Origin: Bradyrhizobium sp. LHD-71
GTDB lineage: Bacteria > Pseudomonadota > Alphaproteobacteria > Rhizobiales > Xanthobacteraceae
Direction: 5' to 3'
Assembly (NCBI RefSeq): GCF_031157255.1
Contig: NZ_JAVIFX010000012.1
Span: 62,001-126,000, forward strand
DNA: 64,000 bases
Under the pieces are notes generated by a model. That model was not told where the DNA came from. It did no database searches and saw only the letters and a list, made by a program, of their open reading frames with translations. The translations under genes were made by a program, and so were the position numbers. Of the stretch, positions 34,264-42,782 are shown one piece after another (position 1 is the stretch's first letter; every line of letters begins with the position of its first letter).

Positions 34264-35151
34264 CTACGCCGCCTTCCGGCCTTTCGGCTGCACCTCGAAC
34301 GTGTAGTCATCCATGAGCCGCTTGGAGACCGCGCCCGGCGTGAATTTCCAATCGGCGATCTCGGACACCGGTGTGACTTCGGCGGCCGTGCCGGTGATGA
34401 AGCACTCTGAGAAGCCGGTGAGCTCCTCCGGCATGATGCGGCGTTCGATGACCTCTATGCCGCGCTTCTTCGCCAGGTCGATCACCGTCGTCCGCGTGAT
34501 ACCGTCGAGGAAACAGTCGGCAATCGGCGTGTGCAGCTTGCCCTCCTTGACGAAGAAGATGTTGGCGCCGGTGCATTCGGCGACCCGACCTTCCCAGTCG
34601 AGCATTAGAGCGTCGGCATAGCCTTTGCGTTCGGCTGCATGCTTGGAGATGGTGCAGATCATGTAGAGGCCCGCCGCCTTCGCCAGCGCGGGGATCGTGC
34701 GCGGGTCGGGTCGACGGTACTCGGCCATGTCGATGCGGATACCCTTCAGCCGCTCCACGGGATCGAAATAGCTCGGCCATTCCCAACATGCGATCGCGAG
34801 GTGGATCGTATTGGATCGCGCCGACACTCCCATCATCTCCGAGCCGCGCCAGGCGATGGGCCGCAGATAGGCGCCTGGCAGGTTGTTCTTCTCGATCACC
34901 AGTTGTTTTGCGGCGTCGATCTCGGCGACCGAATAGGGAATCTCGAAGTCGAGGATCTGCGCCGAGCGCTTCAGCCGCTCGGAATGCTCCCTGCTCTTGA
35001 ACACCTCGCCGCCATACGCGCGTTCGCCCTCGAACACACAGCTTGCATAATGCAGGCCATGGGTCAGCACATGAACATTCGCCTCCGCCCACGGCACAAG
35101 TTTGCCGTCGAACCAGATGATACCGTCGACCTTGTCGAAAGAAACTCCCAT
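34264..35151 (-). CDS. ilvE: Branched-chain amino acid aminotransferase, short (E. coli IlvE) type
   Basis: A 295-residue PLP enzyme of fold type IV that interconverts Leu, Ile and Val with their 2-oxo acids. It contains W-F-D-G-K-L-V, H-V-L-T-H-G-L-H-Y-A-S-C-V-F-E-G, R-P-I-A-W-R and the lysine-containing Y-A-D-A-L-M-L-D region. E-C-T-G-A-N-I-F-F-V is the class IV signature. GGAGG six bases upstream supports ATG 35151. A second, structurally longer aminotransferase for the same substrates lies next to it on the same strand. Confidence 0.92.
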   Translation of the reverse strand: MGVSFDKVDGIIWFDGKLVPWAEANVHVLTHGLHYASCVFEGERAYGGEVFKSREHSERLKRSAQILDFEIPYSVAEIDAAKQLVIEKNNLPGAYLRPIAWRGSEMMGVSARSNTIHLAIACWEWPSYFDPVERLKGIRIDMAEYRRPDPRTIPALAKAAGLYMICTISKHAAERKGYADALMLDWEGRVAECTGANIFFVKEGKLHTPIADCFLDGITRTTVIDLAKKRGIEVIERRIMPEELTGFSECFITGTAAEVTPVSEIADWKFTPGAVSKRLMDDYTFEVQPKGRKAA

Positions 35152-35284
35152 GGCATGCCTCCAAAAGGATGCGTCGAAGCGACGACCGCCTGACCGCGGC
35201 GCGACGTGGCGCACGCGGGCGCTTTCAGCCCTGCGCTAACGAGAGAGAAGCGAATGTTACGGAAGCGGCGGAGTCCGTCGCCAC

Positions 35285-36364
35285 TTACAGGATTTTTCTG
35301 ATCCAGTTGTGCGGGTCGGCCGCGCGACCGTACTGGATGTCGACAAGCTTCTTGCGCAACCCCATGGCGACGGGGCCGGCGGCGCCGCCGCTGATGAGGA
35401 AATCGCCGTTCACGGAACAGACCTTGCCGATCGGCGAGATCACGGCCGCCGTTCCGCACGCAAAAGCCTCTTTCAGCTTCCCGCTAACGGCATCGGCGCG
35501 CCACTGGTCGATCGTGTAGGCTTCCTCGCGCACGGGTGTGCCGGAATCCTTCGCGAGGGCGATGATCGAATCGCGGGTGATCCCCGGCAGGATTGTGCCG
35601 AGCGGCGGCGTCAGCAGCGAGCCGTCGTCGAATACAAAGAAGACGTTCATGCCGCCGAGCTCCTCGACGTAACGGCGCTCGACCGCGTCGAGAAACACCA
35701 CCTGATCGCAACCGTGCTCGATGGCCTCGGCCTGGGCGCGCAGGCTCGCAGCGTAGTTGCCGCCGCACTTGACGGCGCCGGTGCCGCCGATCGCGGCGCG
35801 CGTGTAGTTCTCCGATACCCAGATCGACACCGGCGCAGGTCCGCCCTTGAAATAGGAGCCGACAGGCGAGGCGATGACCGCGAAGATGTATTCGGCAGAA
35901 GGTTTCACGCCGAGAAACACCTCGCTCGCGATCATGAAGGGCCGCAGGTAGAGACTGCCTTCGCCGCCCGGAATCCAGGCACGGTCGATGCGCACGAGCT
36001 GCTCGACCGCTTCGATGAACACGGGCTCGGGCAGCGGCGCCATGGCCATGCGCTCGGCCGAACTCTTGAAGCGGAGGGCATTGGCATCGGGGCGGAACAG
36101 GTTCACGCCGCCGTCGTCGCGCTTGTAGGCCTTGAGGCCTTCAAAAATCTCCTGCGCATAGTGCAGGACGGCCAGTGCCGGATCGAGCGGGAAATTCGCG
36201 CGGGATTCGATGCGCGCGCCATGCCAGCCCTTCGCCTGATCGTAGCGGACGATCGCCATGTGATCGGTGAAAATCCGGCCGAAGCCCGGGTCCACCAGCT
36301 TGGCCGTGCGGTCCTTCTCGGACGTGGGCTTGCTCGTGGGCTGGATTTCGAATTTCAAGTTCAT
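35285..36364 (-). CDS. ilvE: Branched-chain amino acid aminotransferase, long (mitochondrial BCAT) type
   Basis: A 359-residue class IV PLP aminotransferase of the longer BCAT branch. Diagnostic blocks are V-L-H-Y-A-Q-E-I-F-E-G-L-K-A-Y, the R-P-D-A-N-A-L-R-F block, Y-L-R-P-F-M-I-A, and V-K-C-G-G-N-Y-A-A-S-L with the PLP-binding lysine region. E-L-G-G-M-N-V-F-F-V is the class IV signature. The enzyme catalyses the last step of Leu, Ile and Val synthesis. ATG 36364 matches relatives; an upstream in-frame ATG 36394 has a GGGAGAAAG site and may be used instead. It is divergent from the marR-type gene. Confidence 0.94.
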   Translation of the reverse strand: MNLKFEIQPTSKPTSEKDRTAKLVDPGFGRIFTDHMAIVRYDQAKGWHGARIESRANFPLDPALAVLHYAQEIFEGLKAYKRDDGGVNLFRPDANALRFKSSAERMAMAPLPEPVFIEAVEQLVRIDRAWIPGGEGSLYLRPFMIASEVFLGVKPSAEYIFAVIASPVGSYFKGGPAPVSIWVSENYTRAAIGGTGAVKCGGNYAASLRAQAEAIEHGCDQVVFLDAVERRYVEELGGMNVFFVFDDGSLLTPPLGTILPGITRDSIIALAKDSGTPVREEAYTIDQWRADAVSGKLKEAFACGTAAVISPIGKVCSVNGDFLISGGAAGPVAMGLRKKLVDIQYGRAADPHNWIRKIL

Positions 36365-36611
36365 CTCCGTGCTTCCCGGCTGTCGGAACAGCATGGTCTT
36401 TCTCCCGGCTCCGGTCGGCGCCGTCCGTGGCGCGCGGCCCGTTTTGCGTCCAAACCTTATTCCCAGTATGTTTCGCGAAATGCCGACCGACAATCGCAGC
36501 GGTAATCACTTCGCCAAGGCGTTTCGCCGATGCGCCTGGATCGATCACTCGTCGATACGGCGCCGCGAACGAAAATTTCGCTTCAGTCCTGATTTTTGTA
36601 ACACTCGACCG

Positions 36612-36640
36612 AAATTATGTCAACATGACTGACATAAATT
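36612..36640. promoter_or_regulatory. Near-perfect palindrome over the marR start (candidate operator)
   Basis: The arms AAATTATGTCA and TGACATAAATT surround a 7-base spacer, so 10 of 11 positions pair. It overlaps the ATG at 36625 of the MarR-type gene, an ideal place for autorepression. The divergent aminotransferase gene starts about 250 bp away. The size and symmetry fit MarR-family operators. Confidence 0.65.
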
Positions 36641-37170
36641 TGAAGGGCACGGGCTCCGTGCGCCCGGCTGAACAACCGACCCGGTCGGGTGAGCCGCTCT
36701 GGGATATCATCGAATTGCTGTTCTACGCCTATCGGGACTTCGTCGGCGATGCTGATGACGTGCTGAAGGAGTTCGGCTTCGGCCGCGCCCACCATCGGGT
36801 GATCCATTTCGTCCACCGCTATCCGGGACTGAAGGTGGCGGACCTCCTGGACGTCCTGCGGATCACCAAGCAATCGCTAGGTCGTGTGCTGAAGCAGCTG
36901 ATCGACGAGGGCTACATCGTCCAGCGGGCTGGCGAGAGCGACAAACGGCAGCGCCTGCTGTTTGCGACGCCCAAAGGCGAGGCTCTGGTCGCGAAGCTCG
37001 CAGGCCTGCAGACCGATCGCATCACTGCGGCGCTCAAGGGGCTCGATCCGGCCGGGGCAGACACAGTTCGGCGATTTTTGCGCGCCATGATCGACCACGA
37101 CGATCCGGACAAAGTGCTGCAGATCGTGCTTGGCGGCGCCCGTTCGGGGCCGCGCGACACCACGAGGTGA
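36625..37170 (+). CDS. MarR-family transcriptional regulator
   Basis: A 181-residue winged-helix regulator. The DNA-binding part has H-R-V-I-H-F-V-H-R-Y-P-G-L-K-V-A-D-L-L, the recognition helix I-T-K-Q-S-L-G-R-V-L-K-Q-L, and a wing D-K-R-Q-R-L-L-F-A-T-P-K-G. The C-terminus supplies dimer helices. The start ATG 36625 lies inside a long palindrome. It is followed by a response regulator gene after 7 bp, then by its kinase, so all three probably form one operon. The ligand is unknown. Confidence 0.9.
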   Translation: MTDINLKGTGSVRPAEQPTRSGEPLWDIIELLFYAYRDFVGDADDVLKEFGFGRAHHRVIHFVHRYPGLKVADLLDVLRITKQSLGRVLKQLIDEGYIVQRAGESDKRQRLLFATPKGEALVAKLAGLQTDRITAALKGLDPAGADTVRRFLRAMIDHDDPDKVLQIVLGGARSGPRDTTR

Positions 37171-37177
37171 CCTTAAG

Positions 37178-37900
37178 GTGAGCGATATCTTGACCGCTGT
37201 TCCTGTCAGAGCGGAGCTCGCCGACGACGCGCCGCACCTGATGCTCGTCGACGACGACCGGCGCATCCGTGATCTGCTGTCGCGCTTTCTCGCTGGCGAG
37301 GGCTATCGCGTGACCACGGCCATGAGCGCGTCGGACGCCCGCGCGAAACTCTCCGGCCTGCATTTCGATCTCCTGATCCTCGACGTGATGATGCCGGGCG
37401 AAAGCGGCTTCGATCTCGCCCGTTCGATCCGCCAGTCGTCGAACGTGCCGATCATCATGCTGACGGCACGCGCCGAAGCGGACAGCCGCATTGAAGGCCT
37501 GCAGATCGGCGCCGACGACTACGTCGCCAAGCCGTTCGAACCGCGCGAGCTGGTGCTGCGCATCGGCAACATTCTCAAGCGGGCGGCACCCGAGCCACCG
37601 CCCGCAGCGGACTCCATCAGCTTCGGTCCATACGTATTTCATCTCGAACGCGGCGAATTGCGACAGGGTGAGGAAGTCGTGCGGCTGACCGACCGCGAGC
37701 GCGAGATGCTGCGCGTCCTGTGCGCGACGCCGGGAGAAACCGTGCCGCGATTGGCGCTCGCCGGCGGCGGCTCGGTCAACGAGCGCGCGGTCGACGTCCA
37801 GGTGAACCGCCTGCGGCGCAAGATCGAGCGCGATCCCGCCAATCCGCTGTTCATTCAGGCCGTACGCGGAATCGGCTACCGCCTGGTGGCATCGCCGTGA
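37178..37900 (+). CDS. OmpR-family response regulator
   Basis: A 240-residue two-component regulator. The receiver has acidic D-D-D, phospho-acceptor L-I-L-D-V-M-M-P-G and conserved lysine V-A-K-P-F, and the C-terminal winged helix ends V-N-R-L-R-R-K-I-E-R ... G-I-G-Y-R-L-V. A GTG start at 37178 follows GAGGTGACCTTAAG; the frame opens at 37130. Its cognate kinase follows after 28 bp and a MarR-family gene precedes it. Confidence 0.92.
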   Translation: MSDILTAVPVRAELADDAPHLMLVDDDRRIRDLLSRFLAGEGYRVTTAMSASDARAKLSGLHFDLLILDVMMPGESGFDLARSIRQSSNVPIIMLTARAEADSRIEGLQIGADDYVAKPFEPRELVLRIGNILKRAAPEPPPAADSISFGPYVFHLERGELRQGEEVVRLTDREREMLRVLCATPGETVPRLALAGGGSVNERAVDVQVNRLRRKIERDPANPLFIQAVRGIGYRLVASP

Positions 37901-37928
37901 AACCCGCCGTCAAACGCTGCTGAGCGCG

Positions 37929-39311
37929 ATGAGCACGCTCGACACCCGCACGACGTTGATCCGCACCGCTTCGCGTCATGTCGCCAGTGCGAACGACTGG
38001 CTTGGGCAGGCGTTCAAGGATTGGATGCCGAAGGGGCTCTATGCCCGCGCGCTTCTCATCATCATCGTTCCGATGGTCCTGCTGCAGTCCGTGATTGCGT
38101 TGGTGTTTATGGAACGGCACTGGAACACGGTGACGCGCCGGCTCTCCACCGTCGTCGTGCAGGATATCGCGGCGCTGATGGATATCTACAGCATGTATCC
38201 GCAGGACAAGGATCGGCTGCGATATGTTGCACAGCACCGGCTTGGTCTCGTCGTGGACTTCCTGCCAGTTACCGACATGCCGCCTCCCGGGCCGAGGCCG
38301 TTCTTCTCGCTGCTCGATCAGACGCTGTCGGTTCGATTGAGCCAGAACGTCGGCCGGCCATTCTGGATCGATACGGTCGGCCGGTCATCGCTGGTGGAAA
38401 TCCGGATCAAGCTCGACGATGCGGTAATGCGGGTGTTCGCCCAACGCAGTGCGGCCTATGCCTCGAACTCGGAAATCTTCCTGTTCTGGATGATAGGTAC
38501 CTCGCTGGTCCTGCTGACGGTCGCCGTGCTGTTCCTGCGCAATCAGATCAGGCCGATCGTGAGGCTTGCCGATGCCGCCGAGAGTTTTGGCAAGGGGCGG
38601 GAGGCGCCGGGCTTCCGTCCGCGCGGCGCGCGTGAAATCCGTCAGGCCGCACTAGCATTCATCGAGATGAAGACCCGCATCGAGCGTTCGATCGAACAGC
38701 GCACAGCGATGCTTGCGGGCGTGTCGCACGATTTGCGAACCATCCTGACGCGCTTCAAGCTCGAGCTGGCACTGATCGGCGACAGCCCGGAAGTCGAGGC
38801 GATGCGCAAGGACGTCGACGAGATGAACGGCATGCTTGAAGGCTATCTGGCCTTCACCCGCGGCGACTCCAGCGAACAGGCTGCGCCCACCCATATCGGC
38901 GTGCTGCTGGATGAGCTGCGCAGCGAGGCCGAGCGGCAGGGGCACAAGGTGACGGTCACCTTCACCGGCCAGCCGGTCGTGATCGTCAAGCCGGCGGCCT
39001 TCAAACGGTGCGTCGGAAATCTTGTTTCGAACGCGGTCCGTCATGCCGACGCGATCGTCATCCACGGTCAGCGCGATCATCGCTGGCTGACGGTGGCGAT
39101 CGACGACGACGGCCCGGGCATCCCGCAGAACATGCGCGAAGAGGTCTTCAAGCCGTTCCTCCGGCTCGACGCGGCGCGAAACGTGGACGAAGGCGGCAGT
39201 GGACTGGGCCTCGCCATCGCCCGCGACATCGCTCGCTCTCACGGCGGCGATATCTTCCTCGGCGACAGCCCGATGGGCGGCCTGCGCGCAACGGTACGTG
39301 TGCCAGTGTAA
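37929..39311 (+). CDS. EnvZ-like sensor histidine kinase
   Basis: A 460-residue membrane kinase. Two membrane helices (about 40-60 and 180-200) flank a periplasmic sensor of about 120 residues. HAMP is followed by the H-box G-V-S-H-D-L-R-T with the phospho-accepting histidine near residue 267. Then come N-box N-L-V-S-N-A-V-R-H-A, G1 D-D-D-G-P-G-I-P and G2 G-G-S-G-L-G-L-A. It is expected to phosphorylate the preceding OmpR-type regulator. The stimulus is not identifiable from the sensor sequence. Confidence 0.92.
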   Translation: MSTLDTRTTLIRTASRHVASANDWLGQAFKDWMPKGLYARALLIIIVPMVLLQSVIALVFMERHWNTVTRRLSTVVVQDIAALMDIYSMYPQDKDRLRYVAQHRLGLVVDFLPVTDMPPPGPRPFFSLLDQTLSVRLSQNVGRPFWIDTVGRSSLVEIRIKLDDAVMRVFAQRSAAYASNSEIFLFWMIGTSLVLLTVAVLFLRNQIRPIVRLADAAESFGKGREAPGFRPRGAREIRQAALAFIEMKTRIERSIEQRTAMLAGVSHDLRTILTRFKLELALIGDSPEVEAMRKDVDEMNGMLEGYLAFTRGDSSEQAAPTHIGVLLDELRSEAERQGHKVTVTFTGQPVVIVKPAAFKRCVGNLVSNAVRHADAIVIHGQRDHRWLTVAIDDDGPGIPQNMREEVFKPFLRLDAARNVDEGGSGLGLAIARDIARSHGGDIFLGDSPMGGLRATVRVPV

Positions 39312-39337
39312 TTGTCCGCTGCGACTGACAACGCGGC

Positions 39338-40171
39338 TCAGCCTGCGAGCTCCCTGGAGCGCCTTGTCGCCGCGGCGACGGCACGGGTCATCAGGTCCTT
39401 GAGGCCATCCTTGCCCATCAGCACTTCGAGCGCGGCCGCGGTGGTGCCGCCGGGCGACGTCACGTTCTTGCGCAAGGTTGCGGCATCGAGATCCGACTGG
39501 CGCAGGAGTTCGCCTGAGCCGGCCACGGTCTCGCGCGCCAGTCTGGTGGCGAGATCGGCCGGCAACCCCGCCGCGACGCCCGCCTGCGCGAGCTCTTCGG
39601 CGAGCAGGAAAATGTAGGCGGGACCTGATCCTGAAACCGCCGTCACCGCATCCATCAACGCTTCGTCAGCGACCCACTCGACCTCGCCGGTTGCACGCAA
39701 CAACGCGTCCGCGAACACGCGCTGATCGGCGCTGACGGAGGGCGCGGCGACGGCCACCGTCATTCCGCGGCTGATCGCTGCCGGCGTATTGGGCATGGCC
39801 CGAACCACCGCGCCGCCGCAGCCGCCGCTGATCTTGTCGATCGTCACGCCCGCCATGATCGAGACGACCAGCGTCGAAGGCGTCGTAAATGTCTTAAGCA
39901 GGGCGGCCGCTTCGCCGAAGGTCTGTGGTTTGACTGCCACGACCAAAGCAGCGAGCGGCCCTGTCTCGTCCTTGGTTGGATTGATACGGAGGTCCAGTGC
40001 GGCGAGCGCGCGGAGATCGTCCGAGAGGTGTGGTTCGATCACGGCGATGCGGCCGAGCGCGACACCCGCGTTCAGCCAGCCTGTCAGCATTGCGCCGCCC
40101 ATCTTCCCCGCACCGGCCAGAAGGATCGTGCCGGGAACAGCAGTCAGCGCCTGTGCGGTGTCCTTGGTCAT
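39338..40171 (-). CDS. proC: Pyrroline-5-carboxylate reductase ProC
   Basis: A 277-residue enzyme for the last step of proline synthesis, reducing pyrroline-5-carboxylate with NAD(P)H. The Rossmann start L-L-A-G-A-G-K-M-G-G-A-M, V-R-A-M-P-N-T-P-A and the C-terminal signature S-G-S-G-P-A-Y-I-F-L-L-A-E-E-L, N-V-T-S-P-G-G-T-T-A-A are all present. Start ATG 40171. It is convergent with the sensor kinase gene, 26 bp apart. Confidence 0.96.
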   Translation of the reverse strand: MTKDTAQALTAVPGTILLAGAGKMGGAMLTGWLNAGVALGRIAVIEPHLSDDLRALAALDLRINPTKDETGPLAALVVAVKPQTFGEAAALLKTFTTPSTLVVSIMAGVTIDKISGGCGGAVVRAMPNTPAAISRGMTVAVAAPSVSADQRVFADALLRATGEVEWVADEALMDAVTAVSGSGPAYIFLLAEELAQAGVAAGLPADLATRLARETVAGSGELLRQSDLDAATLRKNVTSPGGTTAAALEVLMGKDGLKDLMTRAVAAATRRSRELAG

Positions 40172-40319
40172 CTGTCGTCCCGTCGAGATTTGATGTCGGG
40201 CGCACTGTCGCCGAGGAATCGTCTGAGATCAATGTAGCGGGAAATACTCCCGGTGGCGGCTGGCTGGAACAGCTATCTGGAAGTCATCTCATCGACCTGT
40301 CGTCGCGGCACGGGCTCTC

Positions 40320-40685
40320 TTATTCATCGTTGCGCGAGGCCGCATCGAAGCTGTGCAGCACGCGATGAAAGATCGGTGCCAGAACCACGCCGGCGGCGAC
40401 CAGAACGAACAGGCCGGCAAATATCGAATAGGCCCCGAGAAAGATCTTGCCGGGAGTTGTCTTGGCCGAGCTGAAATCGCCCATGCCCGACAGGATCATC
40501 GCGGAATTGGTAAAGGCATCGACGAACGACATGCGCTCGAGCACGAGGAAGCCCACCATGCCGATTGCGAGCCCGATGAGCGCGAAGCAGAACCATACGG
40601 TCACGGCCTTCGACATGCGTGCGGCGAAACGCCGTCGCGACGCCAATTTCTGATTGCGGCTTTCAAACCGAAACAAGCGAGGCAT
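40320..40685 (-). CDS. Two-helix membrane protein resembling a 2TM potassium-channel pore
   Basis: A 121-residue protein with a basic N-terminus and two membrane helices (about residues 28-48 and 83-108). Between them F-V-D-A-F-T-N-S-A-M-I-L-S-G-M-G-D-F and T-T-P-G-K-I-F align with the pore loop and post-filter region of Ion_trans_2 channels (F-x-D-A-x-Y-x-S-x-x-T-x-x-T-V-G-Y-G-D, T-x-x-G-R-x-F). The selectivity-filter T-V-G-Y-G is replaced by L-S-G-M-G. Potassium selectivity is therefore doubtful and a real channel function is not proven. It lies upstream of proC on the same strand, about 150 bp away. Confidence 0.6.
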   Translation of the reverse strand: MPRLFRFESRNQKLASRRRFAARMSKAVTVWFCFALIGLAIGMVGFLVLERMSFVDAFTNSAMILSGMGDFSSAKTTPGKIFLGAYSIFAGLFVLVAAGVVLAPIFHRVLHSFDAASRNDE

Positions 40686-40814
40686 GTTCCGGATTGGGTA
40701 TGACGAGGGACTTGCCTGTTCAAGCGCGCTGCCGCAGGCGATCCGATGAAATCAGCAAGGATGCTTCACGCAGGGTAAATCGATCCAACGTACTTGAAGC
40801 GTCAGGTGCGGCAA

Positions 40815-41315
40815 TCAGGCCTCGCCTTCGGTATCGAACATCGCGGCTTCCATCGCCTCGCGCGCGGTCTTTCCAGCCCAGACGACGAACTGGATCGCCG
40901 GAAAATAGCGTTCGCTGGCATCGACGCCGCCACTGAGCATCGCCTCGCATTGCAGGGTGGTCGCGGTCAGTCCGCCGTTCAGCGGCAGCGCTTGACGGAA
41001 CATGATCAGCCCGGACTGCATCCAGATATCGAAGTGGCCGACCCAAAGTTGCTCATTCACCATTGCAATCAATCGCTGCACTTCCGCGCGACGCGCTTCC
41101 GGAATCTTCATGTCGAAAGAGCAGGCGAGATGCAGCGCTTCAATCTCGCGCATCCAGGTGAAGCAGATCTGATAATCAGACCAGCGGCCTTTGACGAGAA
41201 TGGTGATCTCGTCATCGCCCGAGCGCTCGAATGCCCACGAATTGACCGAGGCGACGTCTTCCACCACCTGCAAGGGATGAGGCGCGGAATCGCTGATGAA
41301 TTCGATCAGGGACAT
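40815..41315 (-). CDS. YbjN domain-containing protein
   Basis: A 166-residue protein of the YbjN/type III secretion chaperone-like fold. Typical features include an N-terminal helix, W-A-F-E-R-S-G-D-D-E-I-T-I-L-V-K-G-R-W, A-L-H-L-A-C-S-F-D-M-K-I-P and W-V-G-H-F-D-I-W. Members are of uncertain function, linked in E. coli to stress and motility. Start ATG 41315. It is next to the 2TM gene on the same strand. Confidence 0.85.
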   Translation of the reverse strand: MSLIEFISDSAPHPLQVVEDVASVNSWAFERSGDDEITILVKGRWSDYQICFTWMREIEALHLACSFDMKIPEARRAEVQRLIAMVNEQLWVGHFDIWMQSGLIMFRQALPLNGGLTATTLQCEAMLSGGVDASERYFPAIQFVVWAGKTAREAMEAAMFDTEGEA

Positions 41316-41860
41316 GCCGTGTCGACCTTATGTTCGTAAGCTGTTGGATACGCACGCTGCAAGCTTGACTGCTTTCACCGATCGCGAGGCGCGGCGTTGC
41401 CAGACGCCCTTGGCGGTTGCCGTGGTCGACCGAAGCTTGCGGAGATCAAGTGATGTGATTTGCGGAATCCGTGCAACCGCGACGCGGCCCATTCCACAAG
41501 CAAACGGAAGATTGTGACTCAGCATCCACAAGTAAGGACGCCGCGTCGAATTCCTGATGAGAACAAAACGGAATCGGATTCGCCTCATGCGAGTCCGTCC
41601 GTACAAGTTCTCGGACTATGATGTACGCAATACATAGGCTGCCACATAAAATTCTACCGATGGTGCTTTTGCGGCCAACTTTTAGCGGGAAGTTGTTCGT
41701 TAGTGGCAAAAAAAGGGCGCTTGCAGCGGCGGAGGGAGTTGCTCGGGATGCGCGGATGCATGCGCTGGCGCCATAGGCCGGCCTTATTTGCGGATGGCTC
41801 AGAACTTGTCCTCCACAATTTGGCCGCCATAATCATCGGGCCGCCGATGGTGGCGGTAAC
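41316..41860. other. Gene-free stretch between the ybjN-like gene and the FMN riboswitch
   Basis: About 545 bases with no supportable gene. It includes an AT-richer part near 41560-41700 that could hold the ribH promoter. A long minus-strand frame across 41654-42031 overlaps the riboswitch and is not a credible gene. Confidence 0.55.
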
Positions 41861-42017
41861 GTTCTCAGGGCGGGGTGAAAGTCCCCACCGGCGGTAACGA
41901 CGGTCTTGCGGCCGTCCAAGCCCGCGAGCGCCTAGCCGGACGCAAGAGCCGGCAGGGTCAGCAGATTCGGTGCAATTCCGAAGCCGACGGTCAAAGTCCG
42001 GATGGAAGAGAGCGGGA
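41861..42017 (+). ncRNA. FMN riboswitch (RFN element)
   Basis: All hallmark blocks of the RFN aptamer are visible in order: CTCAGGGCGGGGTGAAAG, CCCACCGGCGGTAA, AGCCCGCGAGCG, CAGCAGATTCGGTGCAATTC, CCGAAGCCGACGG and GTCCGGATGGAAGAGAG. It binds flavin mononucleotide and turns down the downstream riboflavin gene. A 6-bp stem (ACGGGT / ACCCGT) follows at about 42034-42053, before the ribH ribosome site. Whether control is by termination or by masking of translation cannot be decided. Confidence 0.96.
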
Positions 42018-42102
42018 AAGACTGGCCGCAACGGGTGTTCTCATACCCGTGCGCGGCATTGCTGGCCCGTGTGCCCTGATTCTGGTCCCAACGAGGAAAT
42101 CC

Positions 42103-42612
42103 ATGAATCAGCTGACTGCTAATCCAAACTCATCGTCGTCTCAGCCCATCTCCGGACAGCGGATCGCCTTCATCCAGTCCGGCTGGCACCGCGACATCGT
42201 CGATCAGTGTCGCTTCCCGTTCATGAAGGAGATGGCGGCAAAGGGCTTTTCCGAGTGGCAGGTGGATGTGTTTGATGTTCCCGGCGCCTTCGAGATTCCG
42301 CTGCAAGCCAAGTTGCTGGCGAAGACTGGTCGCTATGCGGCGATCGTCGCTGCGGGCTTCGTCGTCGACGGTGGCATCTATCGCCACGAGTTCGTGGCAG
42401 GTGCGGTGATCGACGCCTTGATGCGCGTGCAACTCGAGACCGAGGTGCCGGTGCTGTCGGCGGTGCTCACCCCGCAGCACTTCCACGAGCACGCAACCCA
42501 TGCGGAGTTCTTCCACAAACACTTCGTGGTGAAGGGTGCAGAGGCCGCCAACGCCTGCTGGGCGACAATGGCGAACATCGGTCGGCTCAAGCAGGAGCAG
42601 ACGGCGGCGTGA
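42103..42612 (+). CDS. ribH: 6,7-dimethyl-8-ribityllumazine synthase, type II
   Basis: A 169-residue enzyme joining 5-amino-6-ribitylaminouracil and dihydroxybutanone phosphate, the step before riboflavin. R-I-A-F-I-Q-S-G-W-H-R-D-I-V-D, D-V-P-G-A-F-E-I-P-L-Q-A-K and V-L-T-P-Q-H-F-H-E-H match the decameric RibH2-type enzyme known from Brucella and Mesorhizobium, where it is also preceded by an FMN riboswitch. ATG 42103 follows GAGGAAATCC. A stem-loop at 42668-42690 ends the unit. Other rib genes are not in this window. Confidence 0.95.
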   Translation: MNQLTANPNSSSSQPISGQRIAFIQSGWHRDIVDQCRFPFMKEMAAKGFSEWQVDVFDVPGAFEIPLQAKLLAKTGRYAAIVAAGFVVDGGIYRHEFVAGAVIDALMRVQLETEVPVLSAVLTPQHFHEHATHAEFFHKHFVVKGAEAANACWATMANIGRLKQEQTAA

Positions 42613-42667
42613 TTCTTCGCGTCATGCGTGTGAGATGAGTGAGAGCAACTGCGCGCTCAGCCTAAGT

Positions 42668-42690
42668 CCCTCTCTCCACCGGGGAGAGGG
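42668..42690. terminator. Hairpin between ribH and prs (convergent)
   Basis: CCCTCTCTCC and GGGGAGAGGG form a 10-bp stem with one mismatch and a 3-base loop. It resembles the CCCTCTCCCC...GGGGAGAGGG repeats frequent between genes in rhizobia. The T-run is poor on either side. Confidence 0.55.
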
Positions 42691-42782
42691 AGCACACCAA
42701 GTTCGTTGCGACTTCTAAGAGTCCGATACGCTTCAATGCTGCGCTCAAGGGGAAGGTTGAAGCGGAGTGCGTGGCACCCTGC

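Noticed and set aside
41654-42031. A 125-residue minus-strand frame near ribH.
   Set aside because: It overlaps the FMN riboswitch and has no family features.
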